Shown one piece after another: positions 14,175 through 21,642 of a DNA stretch of 33,426 nucleotides. A model generated the notes under the pieces. It was not told where the DNA came from and made no database searches. It was given only the letters and a program-made list of their open reading frames with translations. Each line of letters starts with the position of its first letter. The stretch's first letter is position 1. The position numbers and the translations under genes are program-made. The stretch is from the NCBI GenBank assembly GCA_964569055.1, contig CAZMSZ010000035.1, forward strand, positions 1 through 33,426. Reading direction: 5' to 3'. This stretch comes from JAWLGW01 sp964569055 (GTDB lineage Bacteria; Planctomycetota; J058).

Positions 14175-14192
14175 GGGGGGGCTACCGCCCCC
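14175..14192. terminator. Possible shared hairpin between convergent kinase genes
   Basis: GGGGG at 14175-14179 can pair with CCCCC at 14188-14192 over an eight-base loop that contains the minus-strand stop codon. There is no T tract on either side, so it would be a weak intrinsic terminator at best. Confidence 0.25.
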
Positions 14193-15705
14193 ACAGCAGG
14201 CCCCACAGGCCGCCCTTCTTCTTGTCGCTCACCGCCGGCAGGATCTCGTCGAGCGCGGCGACCACGGCCGCAGCGTCGAGGGGGCGGTTGGCCGGGTTCT
14301 TGTCGAGCAGCCGCTGCATGAGCTCGTGCAGCGCCTTGGGGAGCGACTTCATGGCCGGCGAGGCCTTCGCCAGCGGGAGCGGCTCCTCCATCATGTGGCA
14401 GGCCATGAACCCGTTGGCCGACTCCGACTCGAAGGGGAGGCGGCCGCTGAGGGTCTGGTAGAGCACGCAGCCCATGGAGTAGAGGTCGGTCGAGGGGGTG
14501 AGCTTGTCGCCGGCCGCCTGCTCGGGGCTCATGAACTGCGGCGTGCCGGTGGCGCCGCCCTCCACGGTCTTGAACACCATGCCCTCGAACTCGCCGAGGT
14601 CGCGAATGATCGCGATCCCGAAGTCCATCAGCTTGGCGCGCTGCCCGTCGCGCGAGATCAGCATGTTGGCGGGCTTCACGTCGCGGTGGATGATCCCGGC
14701 GTCGTGCGCGGCGCCGAGGGTCTCGAACACCTGCCGGCAGAGCTGCAGCGCGCGGCGCGGCTCGAGCTGGACCTCGGTCTCGAGGATCTCGGCGAGGTCC
14801 TCGCCGTCGAAGAACTCCATGGCGAGGTAGTCGTTCCCCTCGGCGGTCCGCCCCGCGGCGTACACGTCGATCGCCCCGGGGTGCGAGAAGAAGCCGTTGG
14901 CGAGGATCTCGCGCTTGAAGCGCCCCTTCGCGTCCTCGGTCGCGTCCGCGTTCAGCACCTTGAGCGCCACGGGGAGGGTCGGGTCGTCCTGGCTGTCGGC
15001 GAGAAACACGATCCCCATGGCGCCGGCGCCGATCCGGCCGAGCACCCGGTAGCGGTCGACCCAGCGCCCGACCTTGGGGTCGGAGGTGTCGACCCACTCG
15101 GGCACGCCGAACTGAGGCGGCGGCAGCTCGGCCACCTGCTCCACCGCCTGGCGCAGCCGGGCGGTGTCGAGGCCGGAGGACTGCGCGACCCCGTCGGGCG
15201 CCATGGGCGGGAGGCGGATCACGCCGCTCAGCGTGACCTCGTTGCCCGTCGGCGCCGCGGGCTGCTGCGCGCGCGAGTCGCGGTACGCCTGCAGCTCCTG
15301 CGCCTGCTGGCGGTCGCACGCCACGCGGGCCTGGAAGCGGAGCTGCTGCTCGAGCTCCTGCGCCAGCGCGCCGTCGGAGACCAGGCTGTTACCGAGCGCG
15401 CCCGCGTCGCCCTCGGGGCCGATCCGCTCGAGGCACTCCTTGATCTGCGCCGCCGGGAGGCCGCGGTGCGTGAGCAGCTGCGCGTAGGCCTGCACCAGGC
15501 GCGTGCGCTTGTGGCGCTGCACGGCCTGGTGCACGAAGCGGGCCTGCTCCTCGGTCACGACCCGATCGGCCACGAGCCGCGCGAGCAGGCTGCGCTGGTC
15601 GCCGCGCGTCCCCACGGCGTCGAGGGTCCGCAGCAGCACGTCGCGCGCGGCCGGGAGCTGTCGGTTCAGCAACCGGGCCGCGACCAGGTCGTCGTACGAG
15701 CTCAC
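14182..15705 (-). CDS. Ser/Thr protein kinase with N-terminal helical domain
   Basis: A 507-residue Hanks-type kinase. Residues 1-150 are a charged, helical region with repeats like LLARLVADRVVTEEQARFV and LLTHRGLPAAQIKECL, resembling small helical hairpins found before kinase domains in planctomycetes. The kinase domain spans about 217-490: GAGAMGIVF loop near 226-234, Lys249 (VALKV), HRD at 340-342, DFG at 361-363, TGTPQFMSPEQA near 386-397. All catalytic residues are present. No membrane helix is visible; the short tail ends KKKGGLWGLLWGR, a basic/aromatic end that might touch the membrane. The GTG start at 15705 has GGAGG four bases upstream (15710-15714 on the complement). It converges with the double kinase and diverges from the zinc-ribbon lipoprotein. 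Substrates are unknown. Confidence 0.93.
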   Translation of the reverse strand: MSSYDDLVAARLLNRQLPAARDVLLRTLDAVGTRGDQRSLLARLVADRVVTEEQARFVHQAVQRHKRTRLVQAYAQLLTHRGLPAAQIKECLERIGPEGDAGALGNSLVSDGALAQELEQQLRFQARVACDRQQAQELQAYRDSRAQQPAAPTGNEVTLSGVIRLPPMAPDGVAQSSGLDTARLRQAVEQVAELPPPQFGVPEWVDTSDPKVGRWVDRYRVLGRIGAGAMGIVFLADSQDDPTLPVALKVLNADATEDAKGRFKREILANGFFSHPGAIDVYAAGRTAEGNDYLAMEFFDGEDLAEILETEVQLEPRRALQLCRQVFETLGAAHDAGIIHRDVKPANMLISRDGQRAKLMDFGIAIIRDLGEFEGMVFKTVEGGATGTPQFMSPEQAAGDKLTPSTDLYSMGCVLYQTLSGRLPFESESANGFMACHMMEEPLPLAKASPAMKSLPKALHELMQRLLDKNPANRPLDAAAVVAALDEILPAVSDKKKGGLWGLLWGR

Positions 15706-15780
15706 CGCGCCTCCGGGGACGAGAATACGGCACCCGGGAGGGAGACGACAGGGCGCTCCGTCCGGCTGGGTTGTGCGTTT

Positions 15781-15800
15781 GGTCGTCGTGGTTTACGACC
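15781..15800. promoter_or_regulatory. Inverted repeat in the divergent kinase/lipoprotein intergenic region
   Basis: GGTCGT (15781-15786) and ACGACC (15795-15800) form a six-base inverted repeat with an eight-base spacer. It is placed between the two divergent start codons (15705 and 15845), where an operator would be expected. No convincing sigma-70 promoter was found beside it. Confidence 0.3.
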
Positions 15801-15844
15801 TGCTAGGCCCTCCGTCGGGGGCGTCGTAGCGCGAGGAGCTCGTG

Positions 15845-16735
15845 ATGCCGGCTGGATGGAGGAGGCGGCCCTGGCGCGTCGCGCTGGGCCTGGCGGCGCT
15901 GCTGGCGGTGAGCGGCTGCTCGACGCTCGAGCAGCGGGACCGCACCGACGCCGGGTTCGAGCACGCCAAGGCGGGCCTGGCCAAGGAGCGCGCGGGCGAC
16001 CTCGCGGGGGCCCTCGCCGAGTACGAGGCCGGCGAGCGCGAGCTGCTGGCGGCCTTGACGATCGCCGACGAGAAGGCCGACGCGGTCGCGCAGCGGTTGA
16101 TCCACATGAAGCTCAACCACGTCCGCATGGGCCGCGGCCGCTGCTTCGAGCCCCCAAACGACGCGGGCGGGCAAGGCGGCGGCTGGACCGCCGCGCGCGA
16201 GGCCTACGCCGCCGCGACCGAGGACGCGCTCGCCGGGCGGTTCCTCAAGCTCGCCAAGGAGGGCTACGTGGCCCAGGCGGGCTGCCTGCGCCCCGACCGC
16301 AACCCCGAGGGCTCCTGGCCGCAGGCCGCGGCGCTCTACGCGCGCGCGGCCGAGACGGCGGCCGAGTACCACGACCCGGCCGGTCGCGCGGCCGCGCTGC
16401 TCGAGCAGGCCGTGTGCCTGCTCGAGGGCGACCGGGCCCGGCTGGGCGGCAGCGGGGAGGCGCGCGAGCTGGTGGAGGAGGCGAGCGACCTCGGCGACAA
16501 GGAGGCGGCCCGCTGGCTCGCCTCGCTGGGCGGCGCGGGGGCCGCGCCGGCGCCGCGGTCGACCTCGCCTGGCGAGGCGGCCACCTGCGCCGCCTGCGCG
16601 GCGACGCTCCCGGCGGGCGCCAAGTTCTGCCCCGCTTGCGGCGCCAAAGTCGAGCCCGCAGTGTGCGGCGAGTGCGGCGCGGCCCTGACCCCCAAGGCGA
16701 ACTTCTGCGCCGCATGTGGGGCCAAGGCCCGCTGA
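15845..16735 (+). CDS. Lipoprotein with helical repeats and two C-terminal zinc ribbons
   Basis: A 296-residue predicted lipoprotein. After a basic N-terminus (RRRPWR) and hydrophobic core, the lipobox VSGC places the lipidated Cys at 25. Residues about 30-230 are alanine-rich helices resembling TPR/Sel1 repeats (for example AALYARAAETAAEY and DKEAARWLASLG). The end carries two double-CxxC zinc ribbons: Cys248/251/262/265 and Cys274/277/288/291, each ending CGAK. Zinc ribbons of this kind are normally cytoplasmic, so their presence on a lipoprotein is odd. ATG 15845 was preferred over the GTG at 15842 because GAGGAG at 15833-15838 then sits 6 bases away. The last 22 bases overlap the endonuclease V gene, implying coupled translation. 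Molecular function is not known. Confidence 0.8.
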   Translation: MPAGWRRRPWRVALGLAALLAVSGCSTLEQRDRTDAGFEHAKAGLAKERAGDLAGALAEYEAGERELLAALTIADEKADAVAQRLIHMKLNHVRMGRGRCFEPPNDAGGQGGGWTAAREAYAAATEDALAGRFLKLAKEGYVAQAGCLRPDRNPEGSWPQAAALYARAAETAAEYHDPAGRAAALLEQAVCLLEGDRARLGGSGEARELVEEASDLGDKEAARWLASLGGAGAAPAPRSTSPGEAATCAACAATLPAGAKFCPACGAKVEPAVCGECGAALTPKANFCAACGAKAR

Positions 16736-17472
16736 CCGCCCCCGCGCCGGCGGACGACGACCCGTTCGCGGCGCTGGCGCTGCTGCAGGCGCGCCTGGCG
16801 CGGCGGCTCGACGTGCACCCCGCGCCGGCGCCGCTCCTCGCGGCGGGCGCGCGCCTCCTGGCGCTCGACGTGCAATACGAGGGCGACGTGGCGTTCGCCG
16901 CCGGCGCGCTGTGCGCGAGCGACGGGCGCCTGGTGGCCGGCGTGGTCGGTCGGCGCGCGGCGCCGGTGCCCTACCGCTCGGGCCTGTTCTGCTTCCGCGA
17001 GGGGCCGCCGCTCGCCGCGCTGATCGCCGCCGCGGCGGCGAGCGGGCTCACCGCCGACCTGCTCCTCGTCGACGGCCACGGCCTGGCGCACCCGCGCCGG
17101 TTCGGGGCGGCGTGCTGGCTCGGACTCGCGACGGGGCTGCGGACCGTCGGCTGCGCGAAGCAGGCTCTGATCCGCTCGCGTTGGCCAGCGCCCGGCGCGC
17201 GTCAGGCGGCGCCGGTCGAGGTGGACGGCCGCGTGGTCGGCTACACGGTGCGGCGTCACGCCCGGATCAAGCCGGTCTACGCCAGCCCGGGTCACGGCTG
17301 CTCGCCCGAGCAGGCGCGCGACCTCGTGCTCGCGTTGCCGGGGGCGCACCGCGTCCCCGACCCGCTGCGAGCTGCCGATCAGGCCGCTCGCCGCGCGGCG
17401 CGCGGTGAGGCCCCCGCGCCCGGCTGGCGCGACCTCGGCGAGCTCCCGGAGGGGCCGGCGCCGGCTGAGTGA
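16714..17472 (+). CDS. nfi: Endonuclease V (deoxyinosine 3' endonuclease)
   Basis: A 252-residue endonuclease V, which nicks DNA (or RNA) one nucleotide 3' of inosine to repair deaminated adenine. Active-site acidic residues are in place: Asp52 in LDVQY, Glu96 in FREGP and Asp120 in LLVDGHGLAHPRRF. The later KPVYASPGHG near 186-195 also matches the family. The lesion-wedge motif, normally PYIP, reads PYRS here (residues 86-89). Length is normal for the family. ATG 16714 lies inside the 3' end of the zinc-ribbon lipoprotein gene in another frame (22-base overlap); no strong ribosome binding site is visible, as the upstream sequence is coding. The gene converges with the ABC permease, 13 bases away. 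Family identification is strong; whether the changed wedge alters specificity is open. Confidence 0.93.
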   Translation: MWGQGPLTAPAPADDDPFAALALLQARLARRLDVHPAPAPLLAAGARLLALDVQYEGDVAFAAGALCASDGRLVAGVVGRRAAPVPYRSGLFCFREGPPLAALIAAAAASGLTADLLLVDGHGLAHPRRFGAACWLGLATGLRTVGCAKQALIRSRWPAPGARQAAPVEVDGRVVGYTVRRHARIKPVYASPGHGCSPEQARDLVLALPGAHRVPDPLRAADQAARRAARGEAPAPGWRDLGELPEGPAPAE

Positions 17473-17485
17473 GGCAGGCGGCTCC

Positions 17486-19099
17486 TCACGCGCAGTGCGG
17501 GCAGCTCGTCCAGGTGTCGGCGAACAGGTGGCCCCGCTCGCAGCGGCGCGTGAGGGCGCCCGCCGGGGCGAACGCGTCGGCGGGGAGGGCGACGAGCCGC
17601 TCGGCCTCCCCGCGCGCGCGGACCAGGCCCTTGTGCGCGAGGTAGCAGGCGCCGCCCGCGGCGAGCGCCTGCCAGCCGACGCACATCCAGCCGAAGGCGC
17701 CCGAGCCCTCGGCGAGGAGCGCGTAGAGCCCGTGGAGCGGGTTCGCCGCGCGGGGGACCAGCAGGAGCGCGTCGGGGATGTCGATCAGCCCCGCGCCGAC
17801 GGAGGCGACGCCCGGAACGAACCAGAACGCCATCAACGCGCCGCCCGCGAGGAACGGGGCGAACTTGTGGTCGCGCGTCAGCAGCTGCGCCGCCTGGAAG
17901 GTGGCCGCGGCGGCCGCGAACGCGGCGACCACGACCAGGGTCGCGAGCGCGAAGCTGCCCAGCGACACGGGCTCCCCGGGGCTAGCCTGGTCGGTGACCG
18001 CGAGCGTGCCGCCGGCGAGGATGGTCCAACCCACCAGCAGGAGCGGGAGCGGGGCGTAGCGCGCCACGTCGAGCCGCTCGTCGGGGAGAGGGAGGTCGTC
18101 GGGCTCGCGGCGCGCGAGGCCGCGCACGAGGTCGACCAAGCGCACGGGCGACTCGAGCGCGACCAGGAGCGCAGCGGCGAGGATCAACACCAGGCGCCAG
18201 CCCACCGCCTGGCGCACGTCCAGGCCGAGGCCCCAGTGCTGGGGGCCGACCGCGGGCGAGAAGGTGAGCGTCGCGACGCCCACGAGCGCAGCCGCGACCC
18301 CGAGCGCGCCGCTCCGCCCGACGAGGCGGGCGGGCTCGCCGGCCAGGCGCCGGGCGAGCCCGAACGCCAGGGCGGCCCCGACCAGCAGCAGGAAGGGCAG
18401 CGCGAGCAGCTCGGCCGGGACCTGGTGGCCGAACGCGTACGGCATCTCCTCGGACTTGGTGACGTTGCCCAGCGCGGCCCAGGGGCCGAGCAGCGCGAGC
18501 CCGCGCAGGTCAGCGGCGTTGCTCGTGCCGATCCCGCTCGCGGTGAGCAGGAGCACCGCCGTGATCGCGCCCGCCGATCCCGCCGTCTCGGGCTTGGGCG
18601 AGCTCATGCCGCCGAGGCCGCCGGCCAGGGTGTAGACGGGCGCGAGCAGGAGCAGGATGAGGTAGGCGCGCAGGGCGTCGAGCGCGTCGAGGTCACCGCC
18701 GAGGCTCAGCAGCGCGGTGGGGAGGAGGGTGGCCGTGAACGCGAGCGGGAGCGACAGCGCGCCCACCAGGCTCCCCACGGTCAGCTCCAGGCCGCTCAGC
18801 CCGGTGAGCCGGAGCGCGTCGAGCTGCCCGCGCGCGCGGTCGCGAGCGAGCTGTTGGGCCATGCGGGCCGGCGCCCACAGGAGCAGCGCGAAGCCCATGG
18901 TGAACCAGGTGAGCATGAACAGCCCGGTCAGGAGGCCGGGCAGGTTGCTGGCGCGTCCGCTCGCCCACCCCATGGCCCCGAGCGCGACCAACCCGTAGAA
19001 CGCGAGCACGAACAGCGCGGCCACGCTCAGCGCGCGGGTGTCGCGCCGGAGCTGTCGCGCGCTCCAGGTGACCAGCGGGTTCTCGAGGAGCCAGTTCAC
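17486..19099 (-). CDS. ABC transporter permease with C-terminal zinc-ribbon-like tail
   Basis: A 537-residue polytopic membrane protein, partner of the ATPase encoded just upstream. About ten to twelve hydrophobic segments are visible (about 24-45, 53-76, 104-134, 145-163, 174-190, 228-249, 263-281, 300-316, 347-366, 380-405, 413-437, 469-488). After the first two, ARDRARGQLDALRLTGLSG is the ABC-2-type coupling region, similar to the ERGTLESLLLTPLS segments of ABC-2 permeases. The C-terminus carries Cys520-x3-His524 and Cys533-x2-Cys536, a small zinc-ribbon-like motif that is unusual for a permease. The GTG start at 19099 overlaps the ATPase stop (GTGA). Substrate is unknown. Confidence 0.85.
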   Translation of the reverse strand: MNWLLENPLVTWSARQLRRDTRALSVAALFVLAFYGLVALGAMGWASGRASNLPGLLTGLFMLTWFTMGFALLLWAPARMAQQLARDRARGQLDALRLTGLSGLELTVGSLVGALSLPLAFTATLLPTALLSLGGDLDALDALRAYLILLLLAPVYTLAGGLGGMSSPKPETAGSAGAITAVLLLTASGIGTSNAADLRGLALLGPWAALGNVTKSEEMPYAFGHQVPAELLALPFLLLVGAALAFGLARRLAGEPARLVGRSGALGVAAALVGVATLTFSPAVGPQHWGLGLDVRQAVGWRLVLILAAALLVALESPVRLVDLVRGLARREPDDLPLPDERLDVARYAPLPLLLVGWTILAGGTLAVTDQASPGEPVSLGSFALATLVVVAAFAAAAATFQAAQLLTRDHKFAPFLAGGALMAFWFVPGVASVGAGLIDIPDALLLVPRAANPLHGLYALLAEGSGAFGWMCVGWQALAAGGACYLAHKGLVRARGEAERLVALPADAFAPAGALTRRCERGHLFADTWTSCPHCA

Positions 19100-20127
19100 G
19101 CGGCCGCCTCCTCTCCCGGCGGGCCGCCCTTCGGTTCGCCGATCAGCGCGCGCAGCGCGTCGCGCCCGAGCGGCGCCGCGCCCGCCGCACCGGCCACCTT
19201 GAGGAACAGGTCCTCCAGGCTCTCGCGCCGCGGGGTCAAGCGGCTGACGCTGACCCCCGCCCCGAGCAGCGTGGCGAGCAGGGCGGCGCGCTCCGGGGCG
19301 GTCGAGCGACCCGTGAGGTGGACGGTCAGGAGCCGCGCCTCCTCGCTGGGCGGGCCCAGCTCGACCGCGCGCACGCCGCTGCGGCCCGTGAGCAGCGCGC
19401 GCGCGGGCTCCGGGTCGCCGACCACCTCGAGCTCGAGGCGGTCCGCAGGCTCGAGGCGGCACAAGATGTCTTCGATCTTGCCGGAGACGAGCATGCGCCC
19501 GCTCTGAATGATCCCGACCGAGTCGCAGAAGTCGGCGAGCTCGCTCAGGATGTGCGAGGAGACGATCACCGTCTTGCCGAGGTCCCGCAGGGCGCGCACG
19601 ATCTCGCGGAACTCGATCCGCGCCGCGGGGTCGAGCCCGGACGCGGGCTCGTCGAGGAGCAGCAGCGCCGGGTCGTGGACGAGCGTCTTCGCCACGTGGA
19701 CGCGCTGCCGCCACCCGGTCGAGAGCGCGACGCAGCGGTCCTTCAGCCGCTCGCCTATGCGCGCGAGCTCGACCGCGCGCGCCACGCGCCCGCGACGCGC
19801 GCGAGGGGGGACGCGGTAGGCGATCGCGTAGAACTCGAGGTACTCGGCGACCGTGAGCTCGTCCACGAGCGTGAACGGGTCGGGCATGAAGCCCAGCCGG
19901 CGCCGGACGTCGGCCGCCCGGTGCTGGGCGTCGAGCCCGTCGATCCAGATCCGTCCGGCGTCCGGTCGGTCCACCGTCGCGAGCATGCGCAGCGTGGTCG
20001 ACTTGCCCGCCCCGTTGGGGCCGATGAACCCGTAGGCGGAGCCGCGCTCGACCACGAGGTCGATCCCCGCCACGGCAGGCGACGCGCCGAAGGAACGCCA
20101 CAGGTTACGAGCCACCACCATCGCCAT
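19096..20127 (-). CDS. ABC transporter ATP-binding protein
   Basis: A 343-residue ATPase of the ABC-2/DrrA-like export class. Walker A is GPNGAGKS (36-43), the Q-loop region reads MPDPFTL (81-87), the signature is LSTGW (135-139) rather than the common LSGGQ/LSGGM, Walker B with catalytic Glu is LLLLDEP (155-161), and the switch His is at 192 (SSHIL). A C-terminal domain of about 120 residues follows, as in many ABC-2 ATPases. ATG 20127 starts the frame (MAMVVARNLWRSFG); a second ATG at 20121 is possible, and neither has a strong ribosome binding site. It forms an operon with the permease by a GTGA overlap. The substrate cannot be deduced from the sequence. Confidence 0.93.
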   Translation of the reverse strand: MAMVVARNLWRSFGASPAVAGIDLVVERGSAYGFIGPNGAGKSTTLRMLATVDRPDAGRIWIDGLDAQHRAADVRRRLGFMPDPFTLVDELTVAEYLEFYAIAYRVPPRARRGRVARAVELARIGERLKDRCVALSTGWRQRVHVAKTLVHDPALLLLDEPASGLDPAARIEFREIVRALRDLGKTVIVSSHILSELADFCDSVGIIQSGRMLVSGKIEDILCRLEPADRLELEVVGDPEPARALLTGRSGVRAVELGPPSEEARLLTVHLTGRSTAPERAALLATLLGAGVSVSRLTPRRESLEDLFLKVAGAAGAAPLGRDALRALIGEPKGGPPGEEAAA

Positions 20128-20254
20128 GGGCGGCAGGGTAGCACCGGGGCTTGGTGCGCGCTCCCCGCCTCGGGCTCGAGCTCGGAGCAGCCCGCTGCCG
20201 GGCGTCTGGGCGCCGCGGCCCGGCGGAGCTACCCTCGATGGCGGAGGGGCAGCG

Positions 20255-20262
20255 GGAGGAGG
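20255..20262 (+). promoter_or_regulatory. Strong ribosome binding site deciding the diiron-protein start
   Basis: GGAGGAGG lies five bases before ATG 20268. It favours that start over the in-frame ATG at 20238, which has no comparable site. Confidence 0.7.
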
Positions 20263-20267
20263 TCCGG

Positions 20268-21236
20268 ATGGACCTGCGCCGGATGCTCGAGAAGTGCCGC
20301 CGCGATCAGTGGACGCTCGCGGACATCGACTGGTCCCGGCGGCCGCGCGAGCTGCCGCCGGCCGACGAGCGGGCCGTCGTCCAGTACTTCACGAACATGG
20401 CTGGGATCGAGCGGCTGGCGGCGGCGCTGTTCCAGGAGCAGCACGACAAGTCGCGCGATTCGACGTTGCGGGCGATCTTCGCCACGTTCGTCGCCGACGA
20501 GGAGCGCCACGCGCTCGTCGCCGAGCGGCTGGCCCGCCACTACGACGTGCGCCGGCTCCGCGCATACCGCATGGACCCGGCGCTCGAGCGGTTCACGCCG
20601 CACTTCGTGGCGGCGGTGCGCCACCTCTCGGCCGAGATCGCGAACCTGTACATCACCACCGGCGAGCTGATCCTCGACGTGGCGCTCCTGCGCTCGCTGC
20701 ACGACTACGTGGACGACGACGTGTGCCGGCAGGCCATGGCGCTGATCAACCGGGACGAGTCGCGCCACATTGCGGTCGACTTCCACATGGTCGAGCACTA
20801 CGCGTCCGACGGCTATCAGGCCGATGCCGCGGGCGCGCCGCCGCAGCCGCTGGCGCAGCGGCTGCGCGCCTGGTGGGCGCTGGCGAACATGTTCTACTTC
20901 GCGGCGCCGTTCTTCCGCGAAGTGTTCTTCCGCCCCATGGATCTGCTCGACCCGACGGGGCGCAGAATCCTGGAGGCGTTCAAGCGGGTGCAGCTCCTGG
21001 GCGCTCGCCGTCGCGTGGCCCGGCGGCCGTTCAACGCCTTCGTGCTCCGGCTGCAGGCGCTCCACGAGCACCCGCTGGCCGGGCCGCTCGTCGGGCGCTG
21101 GGTCGAGCGTGTGCTCGGCCTCCGCCCCGCCATGCTGCGCACGCTCTACAGCGAGGCCGAGGCGGAGTGGGCGCGCCGCAGCAGCATGGACGAGCTGGCG
21201 GAGGCGGCGCTGGCGGCCAAGTACGCCGTGAGCTGA
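20268..21236 (+). CDS. Ferritin-like carboxylate-bridged diiron protein
   Basis: A 322-residue, mostly helical protein with the full ligand pattern of a four-helix diiron carboxylate centre: Glu48 (GIERL), Glu78-x2-His81 (DEERH), Glu133 (TGELI) and Glu164-x2-His167 (DESRH). This order E, ExxH, E, ExxH is shared by ribonucleotide reductase R2, fatty-acid desaturase-like and AurF-like N-oxygenase proteins. It likely activates oxygen for a redox reaction; the substrate is unknown. No signal peptide or membrane helix is obvious, although WWALANMFYFAAPFF around 205-219 is strongly hydrophobic. The start is set by GGAGGAGG at 20255-20262. It stands alone, divergent from the ABC genes, with no ferredoxin or reductase partner beside it. 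The superfamily call is firm, the exact family is not. Confidence 0.82.
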   Translation: MDLRRMLEKCRRDQWTLADIDWSRRPRELPPADERAVVQYFTNMAGIERLAAALFQEQHDKSRDSTLRAIFATFVADEERHALVAERLARHYDVRRLRAYRMDPALERFTPHFVAAVRHLSAEIANLYITTGELILDVALLRSLHDYVDDDVCRQAMALINRDESRHIAVDFHMVEHYASDGYQADAAGAPPQPLAQRLRAWWALANMFYFAAPFFREVFFRPMDLLDPTGRRILEAFKRVQLLGARRRVARRPFNAFVLRLQALHEHPLAGPLVGRWVERVLGLRPAMLRTLYSEAEAEWARRSSMDELAEAALAAKYAVS

Positions 21237-21289
21237 CGCCCGTCGGGAGCGTCAGGGGCGCGCCGGTGCTCGCTCGACTCGCGGGGCAA

Positions 21290-21307
21290 CTGTCGCACGT
21301 GCGACAG
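21290..21307. repeat. Palindrome copy 1 (core GTCGCACGTGCGAC)
   Basis: CTGTCGCACGTGCGACAG is an 18-base perfect palindrome in the region upstream of the HNH gene. Its 14-base core is identical in copies 2 and 3. Confidence 0.95.
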
Positions 21308-21417
21308 CTCATCGAGCTCATCGAGGGCGACGAACCGGGGCTGCGGCTCAGCACGCCCCTGTCGGGCGTGGGTCGCTGTCGCACCGCTAGCTTGGGGGCG
21401 ATGGCTGGGCGAAGTGG

Positions 21418-21435
21418 CCGTCGCACGTGCGACGG
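21418..21435. repeat. Palindrome copy 2 (core GTCGCACGTGCGAC)
   Basis: CCGTCGCACGTGCGACGG is an 18-base perfect palindrome that shares the 14-base core. Its outer pairs differ from copy 1 on both sides in a compensating way (CT..AG against CC..GG), so symmetry is kept while sequence changes. Confidence 0.95.
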
Positions 21436-21642
21436 ACCGCCGAGGTGGACGCTCCTCTCGAGCCCGCGGCCGATACCTCCACGAGCTCTAGGCGGTAGCC
21501 ATGCGCCCTTCGTGGCGGTGGTTGCGACACCGACCCTCGCCGTACGCGAAACCGTGCGGAATGGGCGCACTGGAAAGCGCTAACAAACAGCGAACATGGC
21601 GGGGTATGGTGAGCGCGTTCGAGTGATCCGAGAGGAGCCCGC

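Larger units (their letters stand above)
21237..21642. other. 406-base non-coding region with palindromes before the HNH gene
   Basis: No credible gene is seen. It holds two 18-base perfect palindromes (21290-21307 and 21418-21435), a related half-site CTGTCGCAC at 21376-21384, and a somewhat AT-richer stretch (about 21560-21615) that probably carries the promoter of the HNH gene, though no convincing -35/-10 pair could be chosen. Confidence 0.6.
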
